Notes: generated by a model not told the origin, from the letters alone. DNA of 64,000 nt from Ezakiella coagulans (GCF_003096635.1 NZ_QEKV01000003.1:62001-126000); one strand, 5' to 3'. Counted from the first letter of the stretch, positions 8,940-18,107 are shown. A program made the numbers and translations.

Positions 8940-10952
8940 TTATTGAAGCGGATCGATTTCTGCTTGCATTGGAGCAAAACCGACACCAATTACCCATTCA
9001 TGTGTTAGAAGGTGAATTCTGTCTTGATATAGACGTGCGTTTTCTGTTTGATACATTGGAACCATTGGAACGTTGTCTAACAACATTTTTTCCATTTCTC
9101 CAAGTGCTTCAAGTCTTTCTTGTGGCTTGAAGATCAAGTCGCCCTTGTTTGTTCTTCTGTATAATTCGTCGAATTCATCTGATCTAAATTGGTCACATTT
9201 GATACCGAATGTTTGTGTATAAACTTCCATACCACCCCATGGGTTGAAGATTCCACCTGTCCAAGCTCCGAATCCCATGTCGTAGTCGCCGTTTTGCATG
9301 TTGTCATAAGCGTTGTTCCAAGGAACTGCTCTCAACTTAACATCGATTCTGTCTGCTCCGAACATGTTTTCATATTCTTGTTCAAGGAATTCTGCCATAC
9401 CCTTCATTTGGTCAGAGTTATCAAAGTACATGATTTCAACAACCATTTGTTTGCCGAATTTTTCATATGCTTTGTCGAAGAATTCTTTAGCTTTTTCTGG
9501 ATCATAACCATCATTTTCAGGATAGTTTGCCTTACCTACTTCAGTTTCACGGAATGTGATACCTTTTAGTGGGTCAACTGTTCTTGTATCAGCGATGATA
9601 CATGGTTGTGGAATAGCTGTCTTGTAAATGTCTTTAGCAAGAGCTTTTCTGTCCATACCCCAGTACATAGCTTTTCTGAAGTTAACATCTGTTAAGAATG
9701 CTTTATCAGGAGCTGTAGCTGTCATGTTGATGAACATTTGCCATACTGAGTCTGATTTTGAGAATACCAAACGTGGGTCTTCTTCATACTTATCGTAGTT
9801 AGCACCTCTTAAACCAACTGTATCTGTTTCATTGTTTTCGAACAATTGAAGTGCAGTGTTGTCGTCTTCAACAACTCTTTCAGTGATTTTTTCCGGTGTG
9901 TAAATGTCTCTCAATGGAGATTTTTCGTTTCTTTCATATGATCTGTATTGGTCTCTTACCCATTCTTTTAAGAGATAAGGTCCTGTAAAGTCGATCTTAG
10001 AAATGTCTGTACCATAATCTGTTTCAGTCTTGTCAGCGTTCATTCCGCCTTCATATAAGTCTTTTCTTACTGGAGAGTTTGATGAACCGCCAACAAATGC
10101 TAACCAGAAGTTTACTTCAGGGATAGCATATTCAAGAGTAATTTCGAGTGTGTGATCATCAATAGCTTTAAGACCAACGTCTTCCCATTTTGCTCCGCCT
10201 TCTGCCAAGTCTTGTTCGTCAACAGAAATTCTGTGAGCATTTAGTTCTTCTGAACGTTTGTCATATTCTTCTTGTTTCTTTGTCTTTTCTTCGCCGTCAG
10301 CCATGCCTTCGATTTCTTTTTTAAGTTCTTCAAGAGCTTTTTCTTCTTCTTGTTGAGCTTTAAGTTTGATATTATCTTCAGCATAACCTGTCCAGTATTT
10401 CTTTGCGTTTACAACACTTAGGTCACCTGTGAAGAAAGCTTCAGGTCCACGGAAGTTCTTGAGCTTAGGATCAAGAAGCATCTTCCATGAGTAGATGAAA
10501 TCTTCTGCAGTGATAGGTGTTCCGTCTGGCCATTGAAGGTCTTCACGGAGTTTCCATGTCCAAACAGTTCCGTCTTCGTTCTTTTCAGGAAGAGCAGCAG
10601 CTAAGTTTGGAGTAAAATCAAATGTGTCTTTTTCTTTGTTATATGTTAATTCAAGCATATTTCCGAGAACCAAAGCAAGAACATCATTTTCTGCAGATGT
10701 TTCTGAAAGGTGTGGGTTCAAAGTTTTGATCTTACCACCTGTCATTCTGAATACAACTTCACCTTTGTTTGCATCAGCTTTATCATCTGTTGCGTCAGTT
10801 GTATCTTTGTTGTCTTCTGTGTCTTTTGTTTCATCAGTTGTAGTAGTGTCAGTCGGCTTTTTTTCGTCTGCTGAGTCATCTTTTTTACATCCAGCAAAGA
10901 ATGTTAGAGCCATGAATACTGCTACTAAGATTGCGATTAGTCTTTTTGACAT
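8940..10952 (-). CDS. oppA: Oligopeptide-binding lipoprotein OppA
   Basis: 670 residues from the ATG at 10952, which has AAGGAGG just upstream; the frame extends 24 codons further but without a ribosome binding site. A lipoprotein signal (TFFAGC, lipid Cys 22) precedes a Thr/Asp-rich low-complexity linker to about residue 65, then an SBP family 5 domain. A Glu/Lys-rich insert around residues 190-245 looks like a short coiled coil and makes the protein longer than the usual ~540 residues. First gene of the opp operon, with a strong promoter 60 nt upstream. Function: capture of peptides outside the membrane for OppBC-DF. Confidence 0.92.
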   Translation of the reverse strand: MSKRLIAILVAVFMALTFFAGCKKDDSADEKKPTDTTTTDETKDTEDNKDTTDATDDKADANKGEVVFRMTGGKIKTLNPHLSETSAENDVLALVLGNMLELTYNKEKDTFDFTPNLAAALPEKNEDGTVWTWKLREDLQWPDGTPITAEDFIYSWKMLLDPKLKNFRGPEAFFTGDLSVVNAKKYWTGYAEDNIKLKAQQEEEKALEELKKEIEGMADGEEKTKKQEEYDKRSEELNAHRISVDEQDLAEGGAKWEDVGLKAIDDHTLEITLEYAIPEVNFWLAFVGGSSNSPVRKDLYEGGMNADKTETDYGTDISKIDFTGPYLLKEWVRDQYRSYERNEKSPLRDIYTPEKITERVVEDDNTALQLFENNETDTVGLRGANYDKYEEDPRLVFSKSDSVWQMFINMTATAPDKAFLTDVNFRKAMYWGMDRKALAKDIYKTAIPQPCIIADTRTVDPLKGITFRETEVGKANYPENDGYDPEKAKEFFDKAYEKFGKQMVVEIMYFDNSDQMKGMAEFLEQEYENMFGADRIDVKLRAVPWNNAYDNMQNGDYDMGFGAWTGGIFNPWGGMEVYTQTFGIKCDQFRSDEFDELYRRTNKGDLIFKPQERLEALGEMEKMLLDNVPMVPMYQTENARLYQDRIHLLTHEWVIGVGFAPMQAEIDPLQ

Positions 10953-11012
10953 ATATCCTCCTTGTTTCTTCGGGCTAAGCCCTTTATTCTGTGGATATTT
11001 ACCACTACATAC

Positions 11013-11041
11013 ATTATACCACATCGTTACTTTTTTGTAAA
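11013..11041 (-). promoter_or_regulatory. opp operon promoter
   Basis: Minus-strand -35 TTTACA (11036-11041), 17-bp spacer and perfect -10 TATAAT (11013-11018). Transcription would start near 11006, giving a leader of about 54 nt before oppA. Confidence 0.85.
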
Positions 11042-11429
11042 GAGTTTATGTTAGATAAAATTTAAATCTCATTACCCGTTGAAGTATAGCGGTTATAACT
11101 ATGTAATTTAGCGGTTTTTATAAAATGAAATTTCATACAAAAGAGTTACACCATAATTCATTTGCGATTTTCGTGCTCAATATTAGTGTATTAAAGCAAA
11201 TTCAATAGAATGGTTTTGATAGTGTTTCTCATTTTATGTTTAATCTCATCTTCTCCACCTACTAAAAATTATAACATAATTTTGAATTTATTACAATAGT
11301 ATTACTAAATTTTTTATTTTTTTTGTAAATTTTTGAAAATAAGTGCGCTTATATTTCTTATATTATATATCCATGTGCTGTTTTGCGCATTAATTTAATT
11401 AGTTTTATTCAAAGTTTTACATTGTTTAA
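11042..11429. other. AT-rich intergenic region upstream of opp
   Basis: No convincing gene on either strand. The part nearest opp carries two TAGCGGTT octamers; the rest is AT-rich sequence with short T-runs, in which I see no RNA gene or riboswitch. Confidence 0.5.
11087..11116. repeat. Two TAGCGGTT direct repeats 22 bp apart, upstream of opp promoter
   Basis: Exact octamers at 11087-11094 and 11109-11116. The period of 22 bp is about two helical turns, and the nearer copy is ~46 bp upstream of the opp -35. The arrangement resembles a tandem site for a regulator binding one face of DNA, such as a response regulator. The regulator is unknown. Confidence 0.4.
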
Positions 11430-11459
11430 AAAGCTCCGATTTGAAAAATCGGAGCTTTA
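11430..11459 (-). terminator. Terminator of the GntR/ABC operon
   Basis: AAAGCTCCGATTT / AAATCGGAGCTTT hairpin with a short loop and T-run on the minus strand, only a few bases after the stop of the last permease gene. Confidence 0.85.
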
Positions 11460-11463
11460 ATTT

Positions 11464-12231
11464 CTATAAATTTATTTTTTTGTCCAAAATCAATCCTGTT
11501 GAAAAAACGCTGATAACTGTAAATATCATATTAGTCAAAATATAATATATTTGATCTCCGTCTTTTAGGTCTAGTCCGTAAAACGGATACATAACTAGCG
11601 CCTGTCCAGGTAAAAGTTCATTTGGTCTTAAAGTAAATATATATGACTTCAAATATGCTGTTGCAGCTATAAGTGCTACAAGTATTATAATCCACATCCA
11701 GCTTAATTTTTTGTATTTTATAGTTGTTTTTGAGATTGAAAGAGAAAGATATATTAATGAAAGTGTCATTACAATATCTGATGTAAAGATGTAGAACATA
11801 TCATTATTTATTATTTCAGAATATCCTAAAACACCTTTAAAGCTTCCAATTTGAATAAGATTTGTAAGAATTACGTTAATATAAAAACCGACAAGAAGGT
11901 ATATTAGCGACCATGCCCCCATAACTATCAATTTAGAAGCTACCATTTTCCACATTTTTTGAGGCGTTTGAAATGTAAGATATCCCGTGTCTGAATTTAT
12001 TTCCCTGTTGAACGAATTTATAGCATACACTATAAACGATATTACTGTTATAGCTGCAACTAAAACTCCAACGGCAGCTATTACATCTTTAATATAATTA
12101 AAATTTTCTGCCCTTAAGTGTTTCGAATTTACATTTATTTGAACAAATATTGAAGCAATTATTCCTCCGAAAAGAAATCCCAAAAGAGTTTTAAGGCTTC
12201 CCTTGATGTCGTATTTAATAAATTTTAGCAT
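11464..12231 (-). CDS. ABC transporter permease, last gene of GntR/ABC operon
   Basis: 255 residues from the ATG at 12231 (MLKFIKYD), which has GGAGGTG a few bases upstream inside the preceding ATPase gene; the two genes overlap by 7 nt. Six hydrophobic segments, a conserved-looking YLTFQTP segment after the second one, and no other domain. It resembles YtrC/D-type or ABC-2-type permeases and should work with the ATPase encoded just upstream. The substrate is unknown; related operons respond to cell-envelope antibiotics. Confidence 0.8.
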   Translation of the reverse strand: MLKFIKYDIKGSLKTLLGFLFGGIIASIFVQINVNSKHLRAENFNYIKDVIAAVGVLVAAITVISFIVYAINSFNREINSDTGYLTFQTPQKMWKMVASKLIVMGAWSLIYLLVGFYINVILTNLIQIGSFKGVLGYSEIINNDMFYIFTSDIVMTLSLIYLSLSISKTTIKYKKLSWMWIIILVALIAATAYLKSYIFTLRPNELLPGQALVMYPFYGLDLKDGDQIYYILTNMIFTVISVFSTGLILDKKINL

Positions 12232-12932
12232 GTCACACCTCCGAAGCAATCCTTAAAAAATTCTTCAACGCTCATCGATTTTTCCACTCTTAAATTGTCA
12301 ACTGTTTCATGAGCAAGAATCTTGCCGTCGTTAATAATCATAACCTCATCGAATATCGACTCTATATCCCTTACAAGTTGCGTTGAAACGATGAGTGTTT
12401 TATTTTGAAATGCCTTGTCTATAATCGAGTTTAATATCATATCTCTTGCTACCGGATCTACTCCACCTATCGGTTCATCGAGCAGATATAGACTTGCATC
12501 CCTTGAGAGTGTCAATGAAAGATTCAGTTTCTCTTGCATTCCTTTTGAAAGTTCCTTAACTTTCATGTCTTCACTAAGCTTCATTACCTCGAGCATTTCT
12601 CTAAATGTTTCTGTATTGAAGTCGTCGAAAAAATCATTATAATATTCCTTTGCGTCTTTTATTTTCATCCATTTCGGTAAAAAGTTTCTGTCCGGAAGAT
12701 AAGATACTAATCTTTTTGTAGCTATTCCCGGTTCTTTACCGCAAATTTCAACTCTTCCCGATGTTTTTTGATGAAATGCGGAAAGTATTTTTATAAGTGT
12801 AGTTTTTCCACTCCCGTTTGGTCCCAAAAGCCCCAATACTTTACCTTCTTCAAGTTTGAAACTAATGTTCTCCAATGCAGTTTTCCTTCCGTATTTTTTT
12901 GTCAGATTATCTACTGTCACTATTGTCGCCAT
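12225..12932 (-). CDS. ABC transporter ATPase (YtrB-like)
   Basis: 235 residues: Walker A GPNGSGKTT near 37, signature LSKGMQEKLN, Walker B LYLLDEPIGGVD, H-loop position occupied by STQL instead of a His (VSTQLVRD). The set of short ATPase, LSKGM signature and adjacent GntR repressor matches the YtrB/YhcH group. The start lies inside the repressor gene (26-nt overlap). It pairs with the permease downstream. Loss of the switch histidine is seen in this group and may mean weak or altered hydrolysis. Confidence 0.85.
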   Translation of the reverse strand: MATIVTVDNLTKKYGRKTALENISFKLEEGKVLGLLGPNGSGKTTLIKILSAFHQKTSGRVEICGKEPGIATKRLVSYLPDRNFLPKWMKIKDAKEYYNDFFDDFNTETFREMLEVMKLSEDMKVKELSKGMQEKLNLSLTLSRDASLYLLDEPIGGVDPVARDMILNSIIDKAFQNKTLIVSTQLVRDIESIFDEVMIINDGKILAHETVDNLRVEKSMSVEEFFKDCFGGVTC

Positions 12933-13281
12933 TGTTATTCTCCATTATCAAATTTATAAATTCACTTTTGTCAATTCCCAAATTTTCGAATTCTTCTAAA
13001 GTAGTTTTAATTCTCTTTTTTATATATGAACGCCTTTTTTCTTTAATTATTGCTTCATCATCTATAACGTAAGTCCCCATTCCTCTTTTTACTTCGAAAA
13101 GACCGGTTCCGACAAGTTCATCTATCGATCTTGCAACTGTGTTGGGGTTTACTTTATATGTCTTAGCTATTTCACGAACCGAAGGAAGCTTTTCAGATTT
13201 TTTTATTTGTCCTGATACAAGTTCATGGATAAATATTTCAGCCAGCTGAAGAAAAATAGGTCTATCTTCATTGAAATCCAT
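12907..13281 (-). CDS. GntR-family repressor, YtrA subfamily
   Basis: 124 residues. An N-terminal winged helix of the GntR type (IFLQLAEIFIHELVSG, LPSVREIAKTYKVNPNTVAR, then GMGTYV) is followed by only ~50 residues, as in the YtrA subfamily, which lacks a large effector domain. It sits in the middle of an operon of two ABC transporters and is the obvious candidate to bind the TGTACTA-N6-TAGTACA dyad overlapping the operon promoter. Start ATG at 13281 follows GGGGAG. Confidence 0.88.
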   Translation of the reverse strand: MDFNEDRPIFLQLAEIFIHELVSGQIKKSEKLPSVREIAKTYKVNPNTVARSIDELVGTGLFEVKRGMGTYVIDDEAIIKEKRRSYIKKRIKTTLEEFENLGIDKSEFINLIMENNNGDNSDSR

Positions 13282-13289
13282 AATCTCCC

Positions 13290-14057
13290 CTAATATCTCT
13301 TTCTTTTAATAACCAGATATCTTATTCCTGTTGCCAAGAAAATATTTACAAATAACATAATTGTAAACCATTTTTCTTCAAATGGATTTATTCCTAATTG
13401 GAACAAGTTGTCAAACACTGGTGCGTATTCAAGCGGCGAGAGCCTTGTGAACCAATCGGCAATTGTTCCAAGCCATGAGTCGAGGCTTACAAGACCTGTA
13501 ACTTTAAAAATAATCGGCGCAAAGAAGTAGTATAAAAAGCTTATTGCAACGGTTGCACCTTGCAAATTTGTGAGTTCATAGAATAAATGAATTCCGCCGA
13601 GCATACACGTTATAATTGAGACTATTGTAAGAATGCTGTATATAAACATTTTCGGTGACACATATGCATCGTATCCTTGTGCCGGCAAATCTTTAAATGT
13701 ATATGAGAGAGCAACTGTAATTGTTGTAAATACAAGTGCAAAGACAACTGTTGTTAAAACTGATACCAAGTAATCTCCGACAACCGGATTCAAACGGCTC
13801 ATTCCCCTTTGGAAATAGTTTCTCATTTCCTCTCTTCTCTTAAATGAGGCCGTTGCAATCATGATTGCCATAAATGGAACGACTTGTTTCACAATGTCGT
13901 ACACATTTGAGAGAAAGCTTGACGACGACTTGGTCGTTGAATATTTTGCAGTTACATAATACGAAAGTCCTATCCCAATCAATCCGAAAATTAAAAGGAG
14001 TATATTTGGCATTCTCTTTCTTGTTCTATATAATTCAGCTTTTAAATATGAAAACAT
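13290..14057 (-). CDS. ABC-2 type transporter permease
   Basis: 255 residues with six hydrophobic segments (about 19-37, 60-74, 95-118, 140-163, 168-190, 228-247) and no other domain. Its ATG overlaps the stop of the ATPase gene upstream, so the two form one transporter. The pattern resembles ABC-2/BcrB-type permeases of peptide-antibiotic exporters. The substrate is unknown. Confidence 0.78.
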   Translation of the reverse strand: MFSYLKAELYRTRKRMPNILLLIFGLIGIGLSYYVTAKYSTTKSSSSFLSNVYDIVKQVVPFMAIMIATASFKRREEMRNYFQRGMSRLNPVVGDYLVSVLTTVVFALVFTTITVALSYTFKDLPAQGYDAYVSPKMFIYSILTIVSIITCMLGGIHLFYELTNLQGATVAISFLYYFFAPIIFKVTGLVSLDSWLGTIADWFTRLSPLEYAPVFDNLFQLGINPFEEKWFTIMLFVNIFLATGIRYLVIKRKRY

Positions 14058-14935
14058 TATTTGTTCCTCCCTTCCATACGTCCGAGATAATATTCTTCGA
14101 GATTATCTTTTCTTCTTTCAAGTTCGACAATGCTGAGTCCATTTTCATAAACTTTTTTGAGCAACTTGTCTATGTCAAAATCACCGACAATAACACCATC
14201 TTTTGAAATTTCAATTTTTAATTCTTCTAAAATTTTCTTAAAATTATTGTCGTCACTTGTCTTTATAACAGTGTGATATCTTAGCTTTTTATCTTTCTTT
14301 GACTCTATAATATCGACGACTTCTCCATTTTCAATAATGCAAATTCTGTCGCATAGATGCTCGAGTTCGCTCAAAATGTGCGAGCTGATTAAAATTGTCT
14401 TACCTTTATTGGCAAGCTCCTTCAAAAGATTTCTTATTTCAACAATCCCTTCAGGGTCAATTCCGTTTATAGGTTCGTCAAGCACGAGAAAATCCGGATT
14501 CCCCAAAAGTGAAAATGCAATTCCAAGTCTTTGTTTCATGCCAAGTGAATATGCCTTGAATTTTTTATCACGAGCATCGGCAAGTTTTACATCGCTCAAC
14601 AACTCTTCCAAATCTATTGACCTGTCAAGACCGTATGCCGTTCTATAGTATTTAAGATTTTGATAGCCCGTCATATTTTCAAAAAATGCCGGTGTTTCAA
14701 TGAGTGCACCTATATTTTTTCTTCCATCGCTTAAACTTTCTGATTCGAAAAGTTTTAGCCCACCTTTGTGTCCCGGAAGAAGACCCAAAATAATTTTCAT
14801 TAATGTTGTCTTCCCCGCTCCGTTTTTTCCAACCAAACCGTAAATTTCTCCGGCTTCTACCGACACATTAACATCGCTCAAAGCTTTTTTTGTGCCGTAA
14901 TTCATACTTAAATCAGTAGTTTCCAGTACTTTCAT
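14057..14935 (-). CDS. ABC transporter ATPase (BcrA/CcmA-like)
   Basis: 292 residues from the ATG at 14935 (MKVLETTDLS), chosen for the AGGAAGG 5 nt upstream. Walker A GKNGAGKTT, signature YSLGMKQR, Walker B FLVLDEPINGID and H-loop SSHILSELE are intact. The C-terminal ~80 residues match the extension of bacitracin-type BcrA ATPases. It works with the permease downstream; both belong to the same GntR-controlled operon. Confidence 0.87.
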   Translation of the reverse strand: MKVLETTDLSMNYGTKKALSDVNVSVEAGEIYGLVGKNGAGKTTLMKIILGLLPGHKGGLKLFESESLSDGRKNIGALIETPAFFENMTGYQNLKYYRTAYGLDRSIDLEELLSDVKLADARDKKFKAYSLGMKQRLGIAFSLLGNPDFLVLDEPINGIDPEGIVEIRNLLKELANKGKTILISSHILSELEHLCDRICIIENGEVVDIIESKKDKKLRYHTVIKTSDDNNFKKILEELKIEISKDGVIVGDFDIDKLLKKVYENGLSIVELERRKDNLEEYYLGRMEGRNK

Positions 14936-14949
14936 TTTATCCTTCCTTT

Positions 14950-15162
14950 CTACCATCCCATACTCCATGTAAACATAATGACCAATATAGTCATGACAAG
15001 CATCGAAATTATTTGAATTGATTTTGAGAAGTTAAGTTCAACGACTTTGTTTTCCTCAAGTGTTTCCATCTTATTTATCTTTGATATTTTAATGGAATTA
15101 TAAATATAATTGCCTGCAATTATTAAAAACAAAATAACTAGGCCTTTTGATGTACCATTCAT
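14950..15162 (-). CDS. Small two-segment membrane protein, first gene of GntR/ABC operon
   Basis: 70 residues with hydrophobic segments at about 7-22 and 49-68, joined by a charged linker (KISKINKMETLEENK). Start ATG at 15162 has GAAAGGAGAG upstream. It is not recognised. As the first gene behind the regulated promoter, it may be a small accessory subunit of one of the two transporters. Confidence 0.65.
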   Translation of the reverse strand: MNGTSKGLVILFLIIAGNYIYNSIKISKINKMETLEENKVVELNFSKSIQIISMLVMTILVIMFTWSMGW

Positions 15163-15190
15163 ATTTCTCTCCTTTCATAATCCATATCGT

Positions 15191-15231
15191 TGTACTAGTT
15201 ATATAGTACACCATTTTTCTATCTATGTCAA
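15191..15231 (-). promoter_or_regulatory. Promoter with overlapping GntR operator
   Basis: Minus-strand -35 TTGACA (15226-15231), 17-bp spacer, -10 TACTAT (15203-15208). The -10 lies inside a perfect inverted repeat TGTACTA-N6-TAGTACA (15191-15210). A repressor bound there would block RNA polymerase, and the operon encodes a YtrA-like GntR protein, so autoregulation is the simplest reading. Confidence 0.8.
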
Positions 15232-15258
15232 TATGTTTTTTAAAAAAAATAAAAAAAA

Positions 15259-15296
15259 TCTCAATAATAATATCTTGTTCGATATTATCATTGAGA
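15259..15296 (-). terminator. Terminator of amidase-rdgB operon
   Basis: TCTCAATAATAATATC / GATATTATCATTGAGA hairpin with a long T-run on the minus strand, shortly after the rdgB stop. Confidence 0.85.
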
Positions 15297-15309
15297 CTAA
15301 ATTTTATAT

Positions 15310-15912
15310 TTATTTTTTATAATTTTCGCTAAAATAATTCTTCAGCTTATCGAGTGCACGTCTTCTATGACTTATTTCATTCTTTTCGCTCTCGCTCATT
15401 TCAGCAAATGTCTTCTGTTTGCCATGTGGAAGAAAGTACGGATCATATCCAAATCCGTTTTCCCCTCTTCTCTCAAAAATTATCTCGCCTTCACATTCTC
15501 CTCTGAAGAAATGCTTTTCTCCTTCAGGAGTTATAAGACACAAAACCGAAACAAAATGAGCTGTTCGATCTTCTTTTTTAACATTTTCAAGTTTTTTTAG
15601 AAGGAGTGCATTGTTTTTTGCATCATCGTGTTCATCACCTGCATACCTTGCACTATGAACACCCGGTTCACCATTTAACACATCAACCATAAGCCCTGAG
15701 TCGTCCGACAAAATATATGAATCATTGAAAATTTTTCTTATAGCATTTGCTTTAATGAATGCATTGTCTTCAAATGTTTGACCGTTTTCATCCGGCTCAT
15801 CATAATTTTTTTCAATCTCATATACACTTTTAACATCGAAATCAAGTTCCGAGAGCATGTGTTTAATTTCTGTAATTTTATGGTTGTTGCCACTTGCAAC
15901 GACTATCCTCAT
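15310..15912 (-). CDS. rdgB: Non-canonical purine NTP pyrophosphatase (RdgB/HAM1)
   Basis: 200 residues, usual family length. The N-terminal SGNNHKITEI substrate loop, the SDDSGL metal/catalytic motif near residue 70 and the C-terminal SHRRRA motif are present. It hydrolyses dITP, XTP and similar to the monophosphate and pyrophosphate, keeping them out of nucleic acids. The ATG overlaps the amidase stop, so the two genes are co-transcribed. Confidence 0.93.
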   Translation of the reverse strand: MRIVVASGNNHKITEIKHMLSELDFDVKSVYEIEKNYDEPDENGQTFEDNAFIKANAIRKIFNDSYILSDDSGLMVDVLNGEPGVHSARYAGDEHDDAKNNALLLKKLENVKKEDRTAHFVSVLCLITPEGEKHFFRGECEGEIIFERRGENGFGYDPYFLPHGKQKTFAEMSESEKNEISHRRRALDKLKNYFSENYKK

Positions 15913-17978
15913 TATCTATATTCCTCCAAGAAATCCTCTATACCGTTTATAATGCCGTCAACAATCTTTGATTGATATTCCGGTGTCAAAAGCTTTGCTC
16001 TTTCAGCAGCATTACTCAAAAATCCTGTTTCAATTAAAATTGCCGGTGCCGTTGTATTCTTTAAAACATAATATTTTTCCATCTTTAACCCACGTGTTTT
16101 TTCGCCAATTGATCTTTCAATAGCATTTATTACCATTTGACCGAATTCTTTTTGGTTAGGTTCCATTGAAGGAGAAGTACAATAATAAACTTCAAGTCCT
16201 TTAGCTGCACTACTATCAGCGATATTTGCGTGAATTGATATAAATACATCCGGTTTCAAACTATTTGATATTGCAGCTCTTTCTGACAATGTTTTATAAG
16301 AATCCTCCGTATCGTTTGTCTTCTGAACTCGATATCCCATCGCTATCAGCCTGCTTTCCAAAAGTCTTTGAATAGGTTTTATTACATCGACTTCTTTTAC
16401 ACCTGACGGAATGTGAATAGCTCCCGGATCTGTTCCACCATGTCCCGGATCAAGCAAAATAAAATAGTCAGCGTTTCTTCCTGTTCTAACTTTGGATATG
16501 TTTAATGTCATATCAGGCGACTCCGGATCAACATTAACAGAAACCGCTCTCAATAGACTTATTGTGAGAACTCCATTAGTTACATCCAAATCTTTTACAA
16601 GACTGTCATTATATTTTATAGAGCCATTCGGAATTCTATCGCCAACACTTATTGTTATTTTGTTTTGTGACTGATCATAATTAAACGGTAAATCTTTGGC
16701 TATACCTTTAATTGTTAAACTTCTAGCGGTTCCGGAAGTTCTAAATTTAAAATTATCATAAAGCGTTCTTTCCGGAGTCACAACAAGATCGTTACCTACT
16801 GTTTTTATTACTAGATTTGGGTGTTCAACATCTTTGTCTATATCAAAAACAACCCTGACAATTCTATCAGTTTTTTTATAGTTTTTATCCGGAATAAATT
16901 GACTGCTTCTTATATATTTTACAAAACCAAGTTGTAAAGGGAATTCTTTATAGTGCCCCGACGCCATATTTGAATCTAGAAAATCAAGAATAATCCTCTT
17001 TGGATTTTCAAGAATCATCTTGTTATAATTTTGTTTCCCCATGTTTTTTATAACAATACTTTCTTTTCCATTCACATTTTCTATGCGAATGTCCGAAAAT
17101 AAAAAAGTATCAGTGACAATGATACTCTTACCATCGTCACTGTCATAAACCGTAATCTCACCCTTTGTCTTATTGAAAGATATTACAAGGTCCTCTCCTT
17201 GCTTTTGAATAATATATTTATCCGAGTTTTCAATCATACTCTTATCTTGACCGACAAGACCTTTGTTTACATCTGCATTTTTTACAATTATAGTAGTGGA
17301 AGTTGTGCCGACCTTTACTTCATAATTTGGTTTTGCAGTAAATGTAAATATTAACTTTACTGTACTTGTATCATAGTCCACATTTTTATCTTGAAGTGTA
17401 ACTTTTCCAATAGTTTCTTCCTTTGGCTTAACAATTTCTTCTGTCGGTGGTGGATTTGAAATTTGAGGTCCGTCTATCAAATCTGTAGCTGTGGCTTCTG
17501 CTTTTTCTTCACCATTAGCAATGGTAACAGTTCTTGTCTTTTGAATCCAACCAACTTTTTTGCCCATATATTCACTCAAATATCTGACCGGAACATAAGT
17601 TGTTGCATTTGCTCCACCATCTACATTTATCAAAAGAGCCATAACTCCTTTCGGAGTTTCAACTCTGCCACTCCCCATATTTACAAAGTTTTTTCCAACA
17701 GGAAACCAAATCGTCTTTCCTCCATGAATACCTACTGTGGAAGTTTTATGAATCCATTCCACCTTATATCCTAAAGTCTCCGATACAAATCTCACAGGCA
17801 CATATGTAACCCCGTCAACAACAAAACTTGGAGTCGGACTTTTTTTATCCACTCCATTTATGTTTAAATTAACATCAACAGCTTCTTTTACCTTACCGTT
17901 AATATTAAGACTTCTTGCCTCTGTATTTATATTAAATAAAGTTATTAAAAATAAAACAAATAGAATTAACCTTTTCAT
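15912..17978 (-). CDS. N-acetylmuramoyl-L-alanine amidase with stalk and AMIN domains
   Basis: 688 residues from the ATG at 17978, which has GTGGAGG just upstream. A signal peptide (1-~22) is followed by two copper-amine-oxidase-like stalk repeats (TYVPVRFVSETLGYKVEW and TYVPVRYLSEYMGKKVGW, within about 50-155), a Pro/Glu linker, two AMIN-like beta regions (about 185-480) and a C-terminal amidase_3 domain. Zinc and catalytic residues are seen in DPGHGGTDPGA, IKEVDV-type Glu, SIHAN and ILIETGFLSN. It cleaves the lactyl-peptide bond of peptidoglycan outside the cell, probably in daughter-cell separation. Confidence 0.9.
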   Translation of the reverse strand: MKRLILFVLFLITLFNINTEARSLNINGKVKEAVDVNLNINGVDKKSPTPSFVVDGVTYVPVRFVSETLGYKVEWIHKTSTVGIHGGKTIWFPVGKNFVNMGSGRVETPKGVMALLINVDGGANATTYVPVRYLSEYMGKKVGWIQKTRTVTIANGEEKAEATATDLIDGPQISNPPPTEEIVKPKEETIGKVTLQDKNVDYDTSTVKLIFTFTAKPNYEVKVGTTSTTIIVKNADVNKGLVGQDKSMIENSDKYIIQKQGEDLVISFNKTKGEITVYDSDDGKSIIVTDTFLFSDIRIENVNGKESIVIKNMGKQNYNKMILENPKRIILDFLDSNMASGHYKEFPLQLGFVKYIRSSQFIPDKNYKKTDRIVRVVFDIDKDVEHPNLVIKTVGNDLVVTPERTLYDNFKFRTSGTARSLTIKGIAKDLPFNYDQSQNKITISVGDRIPNGSIKYNDSLVKDLDVTNGVLTISLLRAVSVNVDPESPDMTLNISKVRTGRNADYFILLDPGHGGTDPGAIHIPSGVKEVDVIKPIQRLLESRLIAMGYRVQKTNDTEDSYKTLSERAAISNSLKPDVFISIHANIADSSAAKGLEVYYCTSPSMEPNQKEFGQMVINAIERSIGEKTRGLKMEKYYVLKNTTAPAILIETGFLSNAAERAKLLTPEYQSKIVDGIINGIEDFLEEYR

Positions 17979-17996
17979 ACTATCCTCCACTTTTTA

Positions 17997-18025
17997 ATTG
18001 TAACATATGAATACTTCTAAATCAA
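17997..18025 (-). promoter_or_regulatory. Promoter of amidase-rdgB
   Basis: Minus-strand -35 TTGATT (18020-18025), 17-bp spacer, -10 TACAAT (17997-18002), about 20 nt before the amidase start codon. Confidence 0.65.
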
Positions 18026-18107
18026 GGAAAAATTAGTTCAACGTAAATATGTAATGTAAAAGTAATTATGCAGAAATATAATGGACAAATAATTTTTAAA
18101 ACTATAA

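Noticed and set aside
10624-11040. Plus-strand frame of 138 codons rich in Ser/Val opposite the oppA start
   Set aside because: It is the antisense shadow of the Thr/Asp-rich linker of OppA, without a ribosome binding site.
13874-14206. Other long plus-strand frames opposite known genes (for example here, 20216-20752 and 38844-39374)
   Set aside because: All lie entirely opposite well-identified genes, have no ribosome binding sites and no family resemblance.
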